Shown: positions 1 to 9,376 of the stretch, piece after piece | Position numbering within the stretch: position 1 is the first letter of the stretch | Layout: each line of letters begins with the position of its first letter | From: an uncultured Sunxiuqinia sp. | Lineage (GTDB): Bacteria; Bacteroidota; Bacteroidia; Bacteroidales; Prolixibacteraceae | DNA length: 64,000 bases | Reading direction: 5' to 3' | Assembly (NCBI RefSeq): GCF_947495665.1 | Contig: NZ_CANLZV010000005.1 | Location: forward strand, 62,001 to 126,000 | The notes under the pieces: model-generated | What the model was told of the DNA's origin: nothing | Databases searched by the model: none | What the model saw: only the letters and a program-made list of their open reading frames with translations | Position numbers and translations under genes: made by a program

Positions 1-38
1 ATAATTTTTAAGTGAAAAAGATAAAACCCAAGCAAGAA

Positions 39-66
39 AGCCTTCCAATTTTGGAGGGCTTTTGCT
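39..66 (+). terminator. Rho-independent terminator of a gene upstream of the window
   Basis: An 8-bp stem (AGCCTTCC pairing with GGAGGGCT, one G-T pair) with a 6-nt AT-rich loop is followed by TTTGCTTT. It would end transcription of a plus-strand gene that lies left of the window. The rest of positions 1-275 shows no convincing gene. Confidence 0.7.
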
Positions 67-275
67 TTCTATACCAAATCATGCGGCAATATCTGCCGGC
101 GATCCGCTTTTGATATTTGTGGCTCCTCACTTGTTTTTTGATCACAATCCATCTGGCTTAGAACTTTTCCAAGGGGCAATTCATGTTTTTCAACAGAAAA
201 ATGTACTTTTGCTGTTCAATTTTAAATCCTGAAAGTCAGGGATAACACCAAAATCTGCAAAAAAGGAAAAACAAC

Positions 276-1712
276 ATGAAACGACTGAAAATTAAAGAAG
301 TATTGACTGGCGGCCAAGTGGGTCAGCAAGTGTTGGTAAAAGGATGGGTACGAACCAAGCGCGGCAGTAAGAATGTCAATTTTATCGCCCTGAATGACGG
401 ATCAACCATCAATAATTTGCAGGTTGTTGCTGATGTTGAAAAGTTTGGTGAAGAATTATTGCATAACATCAATACCAGCGCCGCACTGGGCATTACCGGT
501 GAGTTGGTTGAATCAATGGGAAGCGGACAAGCCTTAGAACTGGTGGCTTCGGAAATTACGATTTACGGAAAATCCGATCCGGAAAAATACCCCATTCAAC
601 CCAAAAAACACAGCCTGGAGTTTTTACGTGAAAACGCTCACCTCCGCTTTCGTACGGCTACTTTTAGTGCCGTTTTTCGCATTCGTCATGCCATGGCTTT
701 TGCCATTCATAAATATTTCAACGACAAAGGCTTTTATTATTTGCATACCCCAATCATCACAGCTTCGGATGCTGAAGGCGCCGGACAAATGTTTCGGGTA
801 TCCACCCTGCCTGCCGTTGAGCCTCCTTTAAATGAAGAAGGGGAAATTGACTATACCCAAGATTTTTTCGGACGTCCGACCAACCTGACCGTTTCGGGCC
901 AGCTGGAAGGCGAGCTGGGAGCAACTGCTTTGGGTGAAGTGTACACTTTTGGCCCCACTTTCCGTGCTGAAAACTCAAACACCACCCGCCACCTGGCCGA
1001 GTTCTGGATGATTGAGCCGGAAATGGCATTTTACGAGCTGAAGGACAACATGGATCTGGCTGAAGACTTCCTGAAGTACCTGATTCGTTATGCCCTGGAC
1101 AACTGCATGGACGACCTGAAGTTTTTGAGCAACCGCCTGCAGCAAGAAGAAAAAAACAAACCACAGGATCAGCGTTCCATGGAGTTGATTGAAAAGCTTC
1201 AGTTTGTATTGGAGAATGATTTCATCCGCTGCACGTACACCGAAGCCATTGACATTCTGCGCAATTCCAAGCCATTCAAAAAAGGCAAATTCCAATATCC
1301 GGTAGAATGGGGCATCGACCTGCAAAGCGAGCACGAACGTTACCTGGTTGAAAAGCATTTCAAGAAACCCGTCATTCTTATTGACTATCCAAAGGATATC
1401 AAGGCTTTCTACATGAAGCAGAACGATGATGGCAAAACCGTGGCCGCCATGGATGTATTGTTCCCTCAAATCGGGGAAATCATCGGTGGATCAGAGCGCG
1501 AATCCGACTACGACAAGCTGGTTAAGCGCATGGAGGAAATGGATGTTCCAACTGATGAAATGTGGTGGTACCTCGACACCCGCCGCTTCGGAACCGTGCC
1601 TCACGCTGGTTTCGGCTTAGGCTTCGAACGCTTTATTTTATTTGCTACCGGCATGGGAAATATTCGCGACGTCATTGCCTTTCCACGGACACCCAAAAAT
1701 GCTGAGTTCTAA
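276..1712 (+). CDS. asnS: Asparagine--tRNA ligase
   Basis: Cytoplasmic class IIb aminoacyl-tRNA synthetase that charges tRNA-Asn with asparagine. The 478-aa product has an N-terminal OB-fold anticodon-binding region (about residues 10-110, with [12 protein letters not shown]) and a class II catalytic core. Motif 2 is visible as [15 protein letters not shown] and motif 3 as GFGLGFERF near the C terminus; both are typical of AsnRS rather than AspRS. Length fits the bacterial family, usually about 465 aa. The ATG at 276 gives a natural N terminus. A strong terminator directly follows, so it is probably transcribed alone or at the end of a unit. Confidence 0.97.
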   Translation: MKRLKIKEVLTGGQVGQQVLVKGWVRTKRGSKNVNFIALNDGSTINNLQVVADVEKFGEELLHNINTSAALGITGELVESMGSGQALELVASEITIYGKSDPEKYPIQPKKHSLEFLRENAHLRFRTATFSAVFRIRHAMAFAIHKYFNDKGFYYLHTPIITASDAEGAGQMFRVSTLPAVEPPLNEEGEIDYTQDFFGRPTNLTVSGQLEGELGATALGEVYTFGPTFRAENSNTTRHLAEFWMIEPEMAFYELKDNMDLAEDFLKYLIRYALDNCMDDLKFLSNRLQQEEKNKPQDQRSMELIEKLQFVLENDFIRCTYTEAIDILRNSKPFKKGKFQYPVEWGIDLQSEHERYLVEKHFKKPVILIDYPKDIKAFYMKQNDDGKTVAAMDVLFPQIGEIIGGSERESDYDKLVKRMEEMDVPTDEMWWYLDTRRFGTVPHAGFGLGFERFILFATGMGNIRDVIAFPRTPKNAEF

Positions 1713-1741
1713 ACGAAAGAATTATTCATTGATAATAAATC

Positions 1742-1775
1742 AAAGAGGCTGTCCGCAAAGGATGGCCTCTTTTTG
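1742..1775 (+). terminator. Terminator after asnS
   Basis: AAAGAGGC and GCCTCTTT form the stem base, with an inner TCC/GGA extension, followed by a short T run. It separates asnS from rpoN. Confidence 0.85.
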
Positions 1776-1786
1776 ATTACAAAGCT

Positions 1787-1794
1787 TATATTTG
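1787..1794 (+). promoter_or_regulatory. Possible Bacteroidota -7 box for rpoN
   Basis: TATATTTG matches the TAnnTTTG consensus of the Bacteroidota primary sigma factor and lies 41 bp before the rpoN start. No well-spaced -33 TTG was found, so the call rests on one box. Confidence 0.4.
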
Positions 1795-1834
1795 TTATCC
1801 CGATAAAAGTTAACTTTGAAGAAAATAGGATAGT

Positions 1835-3274
1835 ATGCCATCTCAGAAATTAAGTTTACAGCAAAAACTGTTACAAAAGCTTTCACCTCAGCAGATTCAG
1901 GTGATTAAGCTTTTGGAGATCCCTACTATTCAGCTCGAACAGCGCATCAAAAAAGAGATTGAAGAAAATCCGGTTCTGGAATTGATTGATGACGAACCCA
2001 TTGATCATAGCGAAGACACGGATAGCAATGACAGTGATGAATTTTCGCTGGAAGATTACATGGACGAAGACGATATTCCAAGCTATAAGCTGAATGCCAA
2101 TAACTATTCGAAAGACGACAAACAAGTCGATATTCCATTCAGTACCGGAACCAGCTTTTATGAATCGCTGACCGAGCAGTTGGGTTTAACAGAATTAACT
2201 GACCAGCAGAAAATGCTGGCACAATATATCATTGGCAACATTGATGAAGACGGCTATTTGCGCCGCGATTTAATGTCCATTAGCGATGACCTGGCCTTTA
2301 CGCTCAACATGAACGTAAGCGAACGGGAGCTGGTAGAAATTCTTGAAGTCATTCAGGATTTTGACCCGGCTGGAGTTGGTGCGCGTACGCTGCAGGAATG
2401 CTTGTTGCTGCAAATTCAACGTAAAAAAGGCAATGACTCCACCTGCCTGGCATCACGCATCCTTCAGCACAGTTTTGACGAGTTTACCAAAAAGCACTAC
2501 GACAAGATCATTCACAAGTACGAAGTTACCGAGGAAGAGCTAAAAGAGGCCTTGAATGAGATTCTGAAGCTGAATCCCAAGCCCGGTGGCTCGATGAACA
2601 ATCCGCATAACCGCTCGAACCAGGTTATTGTGCCCGATTTTACGCTGGACAATGTGGACGGTGAACTTATCCTGTCGCTGAACCAACGCAACGTCCCCGA
2701 CCTGCGTATGAACAATTCCTACCTGGACATGCTGAAAGGCTATTCCAGCAACCGGAAAAGTGCCTCGAAAAACCAGAAGGAGGCCGTCCAGTTTGTCAAG
2801 CAAAAACTGGATTCGGCCAAATGGTTTATCGATGCCATCAAGCAGCGCCAGCAAACCTTGCTGTTAACCATGTCGGAGATTATTGAGTTTCAAAAAGAAT
2901 ACTTCAAGGAAGGCGATGAAACCAAGCTTCGCCCCATGATTTTGAAAGATATTGCCGACCGCACCGAACTGGATATTTCCACCATTTCGAGGGTGTCGAA
3001 CAGCAAGTACATTCAAACTCACTTCGGGATCTACCCGCTTAAATATTTCTTTTCCGAAGGTATGCAAAAGGACACAGGCGAGGAAGTTTCCACCCGGGAA
3101 ATCAAAAAAATTCTAGAAGAATGTATTGAGAAGGAAGACAAACGGAAACCCTTGACGGATGATCGTCTGGCCAAGATTTTAAAAGAAAAGTCGTACCCAA
3201 TCGCCCGACGAACCGTTGCCAAATACCGCGAGCAGTTGGGCATTCCGGTAGCCCGGTTAAGAAAAGAACTCTAA
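1835..3274 (+). CDS. rpoN: RNA polymerase sigma-54 factor
   Basis: Alternative sigma factor of the sigma-54 class, which directs RNA polymerase to -24/-12 promoters and needs AAA+ activators to open them. The 479-aa protein has the Gln/Leu-rich activator-interacting region at residues 3-50 (SLQQKLLQKLSPQQIQVIKL), an acidic linker at about 50-85, the core-binding domain, and a C-terminal DNA-binding domain ending in the RpoN box ARRTVAKYRE. Length and domain order are normal. The membrane-protein gene 9 bp downstream is probably cotranscribed. No sigma-54 activator is encoded in this window. Confidence 0.97.
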   Translation: MPSQKLSLQQKLLQKLSPQQIQVIKLLEIPTIQLEQRIKKEIEENPVLELIDDEPIDHSEDTDSNDSDEFSLEDYMDEDDIPSYKLNANNYSKDDKQVDIPFSTGTSFYESLTEQLGLTELTDQQKMLAQYIIGNIDEDGYLRRDLMSISDDLAFTLNMNVSERELVEILEVIQDFDPAGVGARTLQECLLLQIQRKKGNDSTCLASRILQHSFDEFTKKHYDKIIHKYEVTEEELKEALNEILKLNPKPGGSMNNPHNRSNQVIVPDFTLDNVDGELILSLNQRNVPDLRMNNSYLDMLKGYSSNRKSASKNQKEAVQFVKQKLDSAKWFIDAIKQRQQTLLLTMSEIIEFQKEYFKEGDETKLRPMILKDIADRTELDISTISRVSNSKYIQTHFGIYPLKYFFSEGMQKDTGEEVSTREIKKILEECIEKEDKRKPLTDDRLAKILKEKSYPIARRTVAKYREQLGIPVARLRKEL

Positions 3275-3283
3275 AAACAACGC

Positions 3284-3895
3284 ATGAAGATTAATCAACG
3301 CATTGCCCAGTTATTATCGCTGCTGTTTCATCCGCTACTGATTCCGACCTATGGTTTTCTGTTGCTGATGAACTCCGACTTTTATTTTGCCATGCTTAGC
3401 TTTGAAGCGAAAAAACTACTCTTGCTGATTATCTTCATGAGTACCTTTTTGCTCCCTTTGATCAGCCTGGGCATCCTGTCGTTTAACAAACGATTCAACC
3501 TAAAAATGGATAAGAGTACCGACCGAGTGATTCCTCTTCTATTTACTGCGGTTTATTTTTACATGGGGTATTTTTACCTGGGTAAGCTACAGGTTTATCC
3601 CATCTACCGCATTTTCATGCTATCCACCATCCTCATTATCATTCTGCTTTTACTGATCTCCATGAAATGGAAAATCAGTGCCCATATGGCGGGCATAGGC
3701 GGACTGATTGGAGCCGTACTGGCTTTGTCTTTTCGCCTGGGAATGAACAGTTCTTTTCTTCTGATTGGATTGATCAGCACGGCCGGCCTGATCGGAAGTT
3801 CGCGCTTGCTACTCAACAAGCATAATCCGATTCAGATTTATGCCGGGTTCTTTCTGGGATTTGCAATTAACTACCTGGTGATTATTTTTCTATAA
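3284..3895 (+). CDS. Predicted integral membrane protein of unknown function
   Basis: A 203-aa, very hydrophobic protein with about six membrane-spanning segments and no signal peptide or charged domain. It begins KINQRIAQLLSLLFHPLLIP, a pattern seen in Bacteroidota membrane proteins found next to rpoN and sometimes loosely labelled PAP2-related. I see no complete acid-phosphatase motif, so that label is not supported. It lies 9 bp after rpoN, suggesting cotranscription. Its last 14 bases overlap the end of the convergent lipoprotein gene on the other strand. Confidence 0.8.
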   Translation: MKINQRIAQLLSLLFHPLLIPTYGFLLLMNSDFYFAMLSFEAKKLLLLIIFMSTFLLPLISLGILSFNKRFNLKMDKSTDRVIPLLFTAVYFYMGYFYLGKLQVYPIYRIFMLSTILIIILLLLISMKWKISAHMAGIGGLIGAVLALSFRLGMNSSFLLIGLISTAGLIGSSRLLLNKHNPIQIYAGFFLGFAINYLVIIFL

Positions 3896-4295
3896 CCATA
3901 ATCCAGGCGTCTTTAAGGTCCTCCTCCTGACGAAGTACCTCCAACGCACTTTGCGCTAAATCGAAATCGTTGAATGATTGTAAAGCCAGGCGGTAATAGC
4001 CATCTTCATTGCGCATAATAACGGCAGATTTGTAGCCTTGTTGCTGGTACTTCTTATTCCAGCTTTCGGCAAATTCCTTGACCGTATAGGTATCGGCAAT
4101 CAAAAAGTATTTATCGTCCAGGTTAACCCCCATATCCACTTCAGGAACGGGTTCCGGCTCTGGTTCAACCACTTCAGCCACCTGTACTGTATCCTGCGGT
4201 GCTACTTCAACCTGTAGCTCTTCTTTTTTCTCTTTGGTTTTACAGGCTACCAATACCACTAAAACTATTAATACGAATAGATTTTTTGATTTCAT
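3882..4295 (-). CDS. SPOR-like domain lipoprotein
   Basis: A 137-aa putative lipoprotein. The ATG at 4295 is preferred over an upstream TTG at 4316 because it gives a compact signal peptide ending in a lipobox (LVVLVAC, Cys about residue 18). A Glu/Pro/Val-rich linker follows. The C-terminal ~75 residues (KYFLIADTYTVKEFAESWNK onward, ending AWIMVIEK) have the alternating pattern of a SPOR/sporulation-related repeat, a fold known to bind denuded peptidoglycan. A role in cell envelope or division is inferred from that resemblance only. It lies just downstream of the response regulator but is separated from it by a terminator. Confidence 0.75.
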   Translation of the reverse strand: MKSKNLFVLIVLVVLVACKTKEKKEELQVEVAPQDTVQVAEVVEPEPEPVPEVDMGVNLDDKYFLIADTYTVKEFAESWNKKYQQQGYKSAVIMRNEDGYYRLALQSFNDFDLAQSALEVLRQEEDLKDAWIMVIEK

Positions 4296-4332
4296 ATCCA
4301 ACGTGCTTTTAAACAAAGGTAAGGAAAGAAAT

Positions 4333-4360
4333 AAAAAAATCCCTTATAAACTAAGGGATT
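4333..4360 (-). terminator. Terminator after the response regulator
   Basis: Perfect 9-bp stem AATCCCTTA/TAAGGGATT with a 5-nt loop. Read on the minus strand it is followed by a run of T. It ends the two-component transcript. Confidence 0.85.
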
Positions 4361-4365
4361 AATGG

Positions 4366-5067
4366 CTATTCAACAAATTTATAACCAATACCTTTTAAGG
4401 TCTTAATATGATCATTACCGATCTTCTCGCGAAGCTTCCGAATATGCACATCGATGGTCCGGTCACCAACCACCACATTATCACCCCAAACCGAATAATA
4501 AATCTCTTCGCGGGTAAATACTTTCCCGGGTTTGGAAACCAAAAGTGAGAGCAGTTCAAACTCTTTGCGGGGAAGAATCATTTCCACACCATTCGTGTTA
4601 ATCAGGTAGCGTTCCTTGTCGATAACCAGGTTACCAATGGTAATGGTGGTTGAACTTTCAACAGTCTGCTCCGGAGCAATTCCGCCACCAGTGCGTTTCA
4701 GCAAAGCCTTTACCCGGCTAACCAGTACTTTCGGACGAATAGGCTTGGTGATGTAATCATCGGCTCCGGCCTCGAAACCGGCAATCTGCGAGTAATCTTC
4801 ACCACGTGCTGTTAAAAAGGCGATAACCACATTGGGCAGGGTCGGGATTTTCCGGATTTCTTCGCAGGCGGCAATACCGTCCATTTCCGGCATCATCACA
4901 TCCAGAATAATCAGATCAGGTGTTTTCTTCTCGGCCAGCTTAATGGCTTCTACACCATTTTGTGCCGTGTAAACCTTGTAGCCTTCTTTTTCGAGGTTGT
5001 AACTAATGAATTCCAGAATGTCGACCTCATCATCGACCAATAAAATTTTGTATTTCGTATCACTCAT
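4366..5067 (-). CDS. OmpR/PhoB-family response regulator
   Basis: DNA-binding response regulator of 233 aa. The receiver domain (residues 5-120) has the acidic pair DDE and the phospho-acceptor Asp in LIILDVMMPEMDG, followed by the conserved switch Thr (FLTARGE) and Lys (TKPIRP). The winged-helix output domain occupies about 135-233 and ends with the typical DVHIRKLREKIG and GIGYKF signatures. It lies 94 bp downstream of the histidine kinase on the same strand, its likely partner. The nearby divergent phosphate transporter makes a PhoB role plausible, but PhoB identity is not proven by sequence alone. Confidence 0.95.
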   Translation of the reverse strand: MSDTKYKILLVDDEVDILEFISYNLEKEGYKVYTAQNGVEAIKLAEKKTPDLIILDVMMPEMDGIAACEEIRKIPTLPNVVIAFLTARGEDYSQIAGFEAGADDYITKPIRPKVLVSRVKALLKRTGGGIAPEQTVESSTTITIGNLVIDKERYLINTNGVEMILPRKEFELLSLLVSKPGKVFTREEIYYSVWGDNVVVGDRTIDVHIRKLREKIGNDHIKTLKGIGYKFVE

Positions 5068-5161
5068 AGTTGGTAGCTTTAACCGCCGCTAAAGTAGACC
5101 TATAGCGTAAATAGATTGTTAATTATACTTTAAACTTGAAAACCAAGGGAAATTACTACTT

Positions 5162-6196
5162 TCATTTGGCTTTTTCAAGGGTGAAGGTAAAAGTTGTTCC
5201 TTCATCAACTGCAGACTTAACATTAATCGTTTGCTCGTGCGCTTCAATAATGTGTTTCACAATGGAAAGTCCCAAGCCGGTTCCTCCCTGCTCGCGCGAA
5301 CGGGATTTGTCTGCCCGGTAGAACCGCTCAAAGATACGTGACAAATGTTTATTATCAATTCCAAGGCCATTGTCTGCCACTTCAACCATCAGACTCTGCT
5401 TCAGGTCGTAAAAGGAGATTTTCACAAACCCTTTTCGCTTCCCGTACTTAATTCCATTCACCACCAGGTTGGTCATCACCTCCATGATCCGCTTTTTGTC
5501 AGCAAGCACCTTTACCGGTTTTTCAGGTCGGTTAAACTGCAGTTGAATCTTGCGTTCCGAAGCCATCATTTGCTCCATTTCCAGCACATCATCAACCAAA
5601 CGCACCAAATCAAAAACTTCCAGTTTCAGTTTCAACTCTCCGGACTCCAGCTTGGTAATGGACTCCAGATCTTCAACAATAGAAATCATCCGATCGATGC
5701 TTTTTTCGGTTCGCTTGAGGTATAGCTTGTTTACTTTCGGATCATCAATTCCGCCTTCAAGCAAGGTAAGAATATACCCCTGGATGTTGAAAATCGGGGT
5801 TTTCAATTCGTGCGACACATTCCCGACAAAGTCTTTACGGTAGCGTTCGAGGTCTTTCAAACGGGTAATTTCGCGGGTTTGATTTTTGGCCCATTCTTCC
5901 ACTTCAATCCGGGCACGGGAAACCAAATCAACCCGGTCATCCTGATTTTTGATTTTTTTCCCTTCGATAGGGATTTTTCGGATAATCTTATAAATCGGCT
6001 CAATGCGGTTGTCCACATATTCACGCATGATGTAAACAATCAGCGCATAAATGATCCCGAAATACAGAAGCGACAGTGCCAGAAAAACCCAGTGGGAAAT
6101 GGTTAACACTGAGAAGGCAATGACAAAAACAACCGTTAAAACGGTTAAAACCAATCCCAAATAGAAAGCCAACTTTTGTGGCGAATAAGTCTTCAT
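5162..6196 (-). CDS. PhoR-like sensor histidine kinase
   Basis: Membrane sensor kinase of 344 aa with two adjacent N-terminal transmembrane segments (about 10-55), almost no periplasmic loop, then a dimerisation/histidine phosphotransfer domain with the H-box FVGNVSHELKTP. The HATPase domain shows an N-box (VVNGIKYGK), G1 (DNGLGID), F-box (FERFYRADKSRSRE) and G2 (GTGLGLSI). The minimal loop resembles PhoR kinases, which sense through transport complexes rather than an external ligand. It precedes the response regulator and is divergent from the PiT phosphate transporter gene. Confidence 0.95.
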   Translation of the reverse strand: MKTYSPQKLAFYLGLVLTVLTVVFVIAFSVLTISHWVFLALSLLYFGIIYALIVYIMREYVDNRIEPIYKIIRKIPIEGKKIKNQDDRVDLVSRARIEVEEWAKNQTREITRLKDLERYRKDFVGNVSHELKTPIFNIQGYILTLLEGGIDDPKVNKLYLKRTEKSIDRMISIVEDLESITKLESGELKLKLEVFDLVRLVDDVLEMEQMMASERKIQLQFNRPEKPVKVLADKKRIMEVMTNLVVNGIKYGKRKGFVKISFYDLKQSLMVEVADNGLGIDNKHLSRIFERFYRADKSRSREQGGTGLGLSIVKHIIEAHEQTINVKSAVDEGTTFTFTLEKAK

Positions 6197-6317
6197 AAAA
6201 TCAACTGTTTTGTGGCTAATTTATAATAAAATTTTGCTTGTATTCTCATTAATAGTAAATTGACGGTTCGTTAACATTTATTTAACGTCCCAGATGCAGT
6301 GGAAAAATTGTTAGCGT

Positions 6318-6325
6318 TATTTTTG
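6318..6325 (+). promoter_or_regulatory. Possible -7 box of the phosphate transporter gene
   Basis: TATTTTTG fits TAnnTTTG and lies 24 bp before the ATG at 6350. This placement supports the ATG at 6350 as the translation start, because the upstream GTG at 6299 would precede the promoter. No clear -33 box was found at the usual distance. Confidence 0.45.
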
Positions 6326-6349
6326 CCTCCGTCAATCATACTAAAAAAA

Positions 6350-8593
6350 ATGGAACAATTTTACCTTATTCTTGTTGTCGTACTTTTTGCCCTGGCAATA
6401 TCTGATTTAATCGTCGGAGTAAGTAACGACGCGGTTAACTTTCTGAATTCTGCAATTGGATCAAAAGCCGCCCCCAAATGGATCATCTTTGCTGTTGCCA
6501 GTGTGGGAGTTTTGGTCGGCTCAACGTTTTCAAGCGGAATGATGGAAGTAGCCCGGAAAGGGATTTTTCATCCCGACATGTTTTTCTTCTCCGAAATCAT
6601 GATCATTTTCATGGCCGTCATGATTACCGATGTGATTCTTTTGGATTTATTCAACACCCTGGGTCTACCCACCTCAACAACGGTATCGATTGTTTTCGAG
6701 CTTTTGGGAGCAGCCGTCGCCGTTTCGGTGGTGAAACTCAACCAAGCCGGACAATCCATCGCCGAACTACACAAGTACATCAACTCGGAAAAAGCCCTGG
6801 CGATCATCACAGGTATTTTGCTCTCCGTTTTTATTGCCTTCCTTGTCGGAGCAGTGGTTCAATACATTGCGCGGGTCATTTTCTCGTTCAAACATCATAA
6901 AACACTCAAGTATTACGGGTCGCTCTTTGGAGGTGTGGCAATTGCAGCCATGACTTACTTCATGATCATTAAAGGAGCCAAAGGCGCTTCATTCATGTCG
7001 GAAACAACCGTTGATTACCTGAAAAACAACATCACCAATATTCTGCTGTACAGTTTCATTGGCTGGACAATTCTGTTACAACTGCTGTACTGGGTGTTCA
7101 AAATCGATATCCCGAAAGTCATTGTGCTGGTGGGTACTTTTGGTCTGGCTATGGCCTTTGCCGGGAACGACCTGGTTAACTTTATCGGCGTTCCGCTGGC
7201 CGGTTTCTCTTCGTTTAAAGCCTGGGCTGCCAGTGGTGGCATGTCGGCTGACTCATTCGAAATGGGGATGCTGAGTGGTGCCGTTCCTACACCAACCTAT
7301 ATGTTGGCCATTGCTGGTTTCATCATGATTATCACCCTGATTACCTCACGTAAAGCACGTTCGGTTGTCGCCACTTCGGTTGACCTTTCGCGGCAAAGTG
7401 AAGGCGAAGAGCGTTTTGCCTCATCGGCCTTTTCACGCGCCATGGTACGCAGCACCATGTCGATCAACAAAGCCCTTCGGAAGATTACTCCCAAGATCGT
7501 CATCGACAGTTTGGACAAGCGCTTTGAACCCAACACGGAAGAGTATTCCAAATACAAAGAAAAAGACCGCCCGGCTTTTGATAAGATCAGAGCATCCGTG
7601 AACCTGGTGGTTGCCGGTATTCTGATTTCCATCGGAACCTCATACAAATTGCCTTTATCAACCACCTACGTCACCTTTATGGTGGCTATGGGAACCTCGC
7701 TGGCCGACCGCGCCTGGGATCGTGAAAGTGCTGTTTACCGGATCTCCGGAGTTTTCACGGTTATTGGAGGCTGGTTTATGACGGCCTTGGTTGCCTTTAC
7801 CGTTGCCTGCTTCATCGCCTGGATCATTTCAATCAGCGGCAATTTCATGATCTTTGTCTTCATCATTGTGGCCATGATCATGGTCGGACGCACTTACCTG
7901 CTGTTTAAAAAACGCGCCAAGGAAGAAGAGGAAGAAGAGGAAGAAGAGATTGAGTTATCAGACCGGATTATTGAAAAAACCAAAAAGCAAGTGTTCAACA
8001 CCATCCTGAACGCCAACCAGGTTTATTCCATCAGTATTGACAGCTTTATCAAGGAAGACCGGACTCACCTGAAAGAATCACTGGATCTTAACAAGAAATT
8101 CCTGAAAAAGGTCAAGAAAGCGAAAGACAAGGTATTCCCAACCATCCAAACACTTCAGCAGGAATCCATGGAAAGCGGACATTGCTATGTTCAGATTGTG
8201 GATTACCAGCGCGAGGTTTCACACTCGTTGAAGTTCCTGGTTGAACCGTTGTACAAGCACCTGAGCAATAACCACAAGCCATTCATTGAAATTCAGCTGG
8301 AGGAAATGACAGAGCTGATCAACCAGGTAGACGAGTTCTTCAACTTGGCCCTGCATCTGGTGAAGGAAGATCAATACGAGAAGTTTGAGGAAGTTTTGGT
8401 GAAGAAAGAAACACTGACTGATATGCTGACTCAGCTGGAGAAAAAGCAGATCAAGCGGATCAAAGGCAAAGACGTGAGCACACGTAATTCGCTGCTGTTC
8501 TTCAACATCATTAAGGAGACCAAAAACCTGATTCTGCATTCGATCAACTTAATCAAATCGCAACGCGACTTTGTGGAATTGAGCAAACGATAG
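6350..8593 (+). CDS. PiT-family inorganic phosphate transporter with PhoU-like C-terminal domain
   Basis: Probable ion-coupled inorganic phosphate permease of the inner membrane (PiT/SLC20 family), 747 aa from the ATG at 6350. Two copies of the family signature are visible, SNDAVNF near residue 25 and AGNDLVNF near 280, marking the internal duplication. About ten or more membrane segments fill residues 5-540. A cytoplasmic Glu-rich linker (nine consecutive Glu) leads into an about 200-aa helical tail resembling PhoU/DUF47, which in other bacteria is a separate regulatory protein. The fusion and the neighbouring PhoR/PhoB-like pair suggest phosphate-responsive uptake. A GTG at 6299 would add 17 residues but is less likely. 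Confidence 0.92.
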   Translation: MEQFYLILVVVLFALAISDLIVGVSNDAVNFLNSAIGSKAAPKWIIFAVASVGVLVGSTFSSGMMEVARKGIFHPDMFFFSEIMIIFMAVMITDVILLDLFNTLGLPTSTTVSIVFELLGAAVAVSVVKLNQAGQSIAELHKYINSEKALAIITGILLSVFIAFLVGAVVQYIARVIFSFKHHKTLKYYGSLFGGVAIAAMTYFMIIKGAKGASFMSETTVDYLKNNITNILLYSFIGWTILLQLLYWVFKIDIPKVIVLVGTFGLAMAFAGNDLVNFIGVPLAGFSSFKAWAASGGMSADSFEMGMLSGAVPTPTYMLAIAGFIMIITLITSRKARSVVATSVDLSRQSEGEERFASSAFSRAMVRSTMSINKALRKITPKIVIDSLDKRFEPNTEEYSKYKEKDRPAFDKIRASVNLVVAGILISIGTSYKLPLSTTYVTFMVAMGTSLADRAWDRESAVYRISGVFTVIGGWFMTALVAFTVACFIAWIISISGNFMIFVFIIVAMIMVGRTYLLFKKRAKEEEEEEEEEIELSDRIIEKTKKQVFNTILNANQVYSISIDSFIKEDRTHLKESLDLNKKFLKKVKKAKDKVFPTIQTLQQESMESGHCYVQIVDYQREVSHSLKFLVEPLYKHLSNNHKPFIEIQLEEMTELINQVDEFFNLALHLVKEDQYEKFEEVLVKKETLTDMLTQLEKKQIKRIKGKDVSTRNSLLFFNIIKETKNLILHSINLIKSQRDFVELSKR

Positions 8594-8613
8594 ATACTAC
8601 CACTATAAAAATG

Positions 8614-8644
8614 AAAGCCGGACAACAATTGTCTGGCTTTTTTT
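8614..8644 (+). terminator. Terminator after the phosphate transporter
   Basis: AAAGCCGGACA pairs with TGTCTGGCTTT (one G-T pair) and is followed by a T tract. A good Rho-independent terminator on the plus strand. Confidence 0.9.
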
Positions 8645-8739
8645 ATGTCTTACTGCCAAGGATTTTCCCTCGGCAAAGTCCGTATCCTGAACAGGGATGT
8701 ACGCCCGAAATCCGATCGCGCTTCAGCCCAAATTGAGGC

Positions 8740-9111
8740 TTAACTTTTACTGCTGAAATAACGGCGGAATAAGACCTTTTTCAGGTCGCGGAAGATAATC
8801 TGATGGGCAATTACCTCTACCTGGTTGTAACGCGGAAAATCGAGCTGTGTGCGCGCAATATCACGATCCGAAATATCGACCTGATACAGGATCGACATCA
8901 GCAGGTCGGAGTTGCTGATCAGCAAGGAATCAATCTGCTCCACCAGCTGCTGGTGCAACTCATGGTAAGCCTCATCAATGTGCCCCGAAAAGTGAATTTC
9001 GACCCCAAACAGCCCGAAATCCTTCATAATTTGGGCAATGGTATCGAGAATGATGTCTTCGCGGTTCAGAAAAACATCCACATTGGTATGGGTGATATTG
9101 GGCAGATTCAT
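8740..9111 (-). CDS. Conserved hypothetical protein
   Basis: A 123-aa soluble protein starting at the ATG at 9111 (MNLPNITHTN). The frame continues upstream to 9180, but the extra residues begin from a non-ATG codon and look random. No signal peptide or membrane segment is present. Predicted helices with scattered His/Asp are visible (FSGHIDEAYHELHQQL), but no family motif was recognised. It stands alone between the phosphate transporter terminator and the HTH gene, and its function is unknown. Confidence 0.7.
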   Translation of the reverse strand: MNLPNITHTNVDVFLNREDIILDTIAQIMKDFGLFGVEIHFSGHIDEAYHELHQQLVEQIDSLLISNSDLLMSILYQVDISDRDIARTQLDFPRYNQVEVIAHQIIFRDLKKVLFRRYFSSKS

Positions 9112-9240
9112 GGTTTCCGTTGTTTTAAGACACGAAAGGTAGGAATTTTCAAAGAAGAAAACCAAGTCCGGCCTGAACACGCCCGCTTGAAGGAGTGGGT
9201 GGTTCTGATCCTTCCATAGATTTTATCACAAAGAACACAT

Positions 9241-9312
9241 TCCTAAAGTGTGCAAAGTGTGATTTTAGGACCTGTTACATTTTCCTAAAATATAGGTCTT
9301 TTGATTTTAGGG
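9241..9312. promoter_or_regulatory. Two tandem dyads, candidate operator
   Basis: Two copies of the same inverted repeat, TCCTAAAR-N14-TTTTAGGR, lie at 9241-9270 and 9283-9312, exactly 42 bp apart. The first has arms TCCTAAAG/TTTTAGGA and the second TCCTAAAA/TTTTAGGG. The spacers are equal in length but different in sequence. This regularity, about four helical turns between dyads and about two between half-sites, suits cooperative binding by a dimeric regulator. The site ends 64 bp before the HTH gene at 9377. Confidence 0.6.
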
Positions 9313-9376
9313 AAATGTTGAAATTCATAAAAAATAGGCGTAAATTGAGCACAAGAACAGAGCAAATCACACCATT

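Noticed and set aside
6299-6349. GTG start 17 codons upstream for the phosphate transporter
   Set aside because: A TAnnTTTG box lies inside this extension, and the ATG at 6350 gives the usual PiT N terminus.
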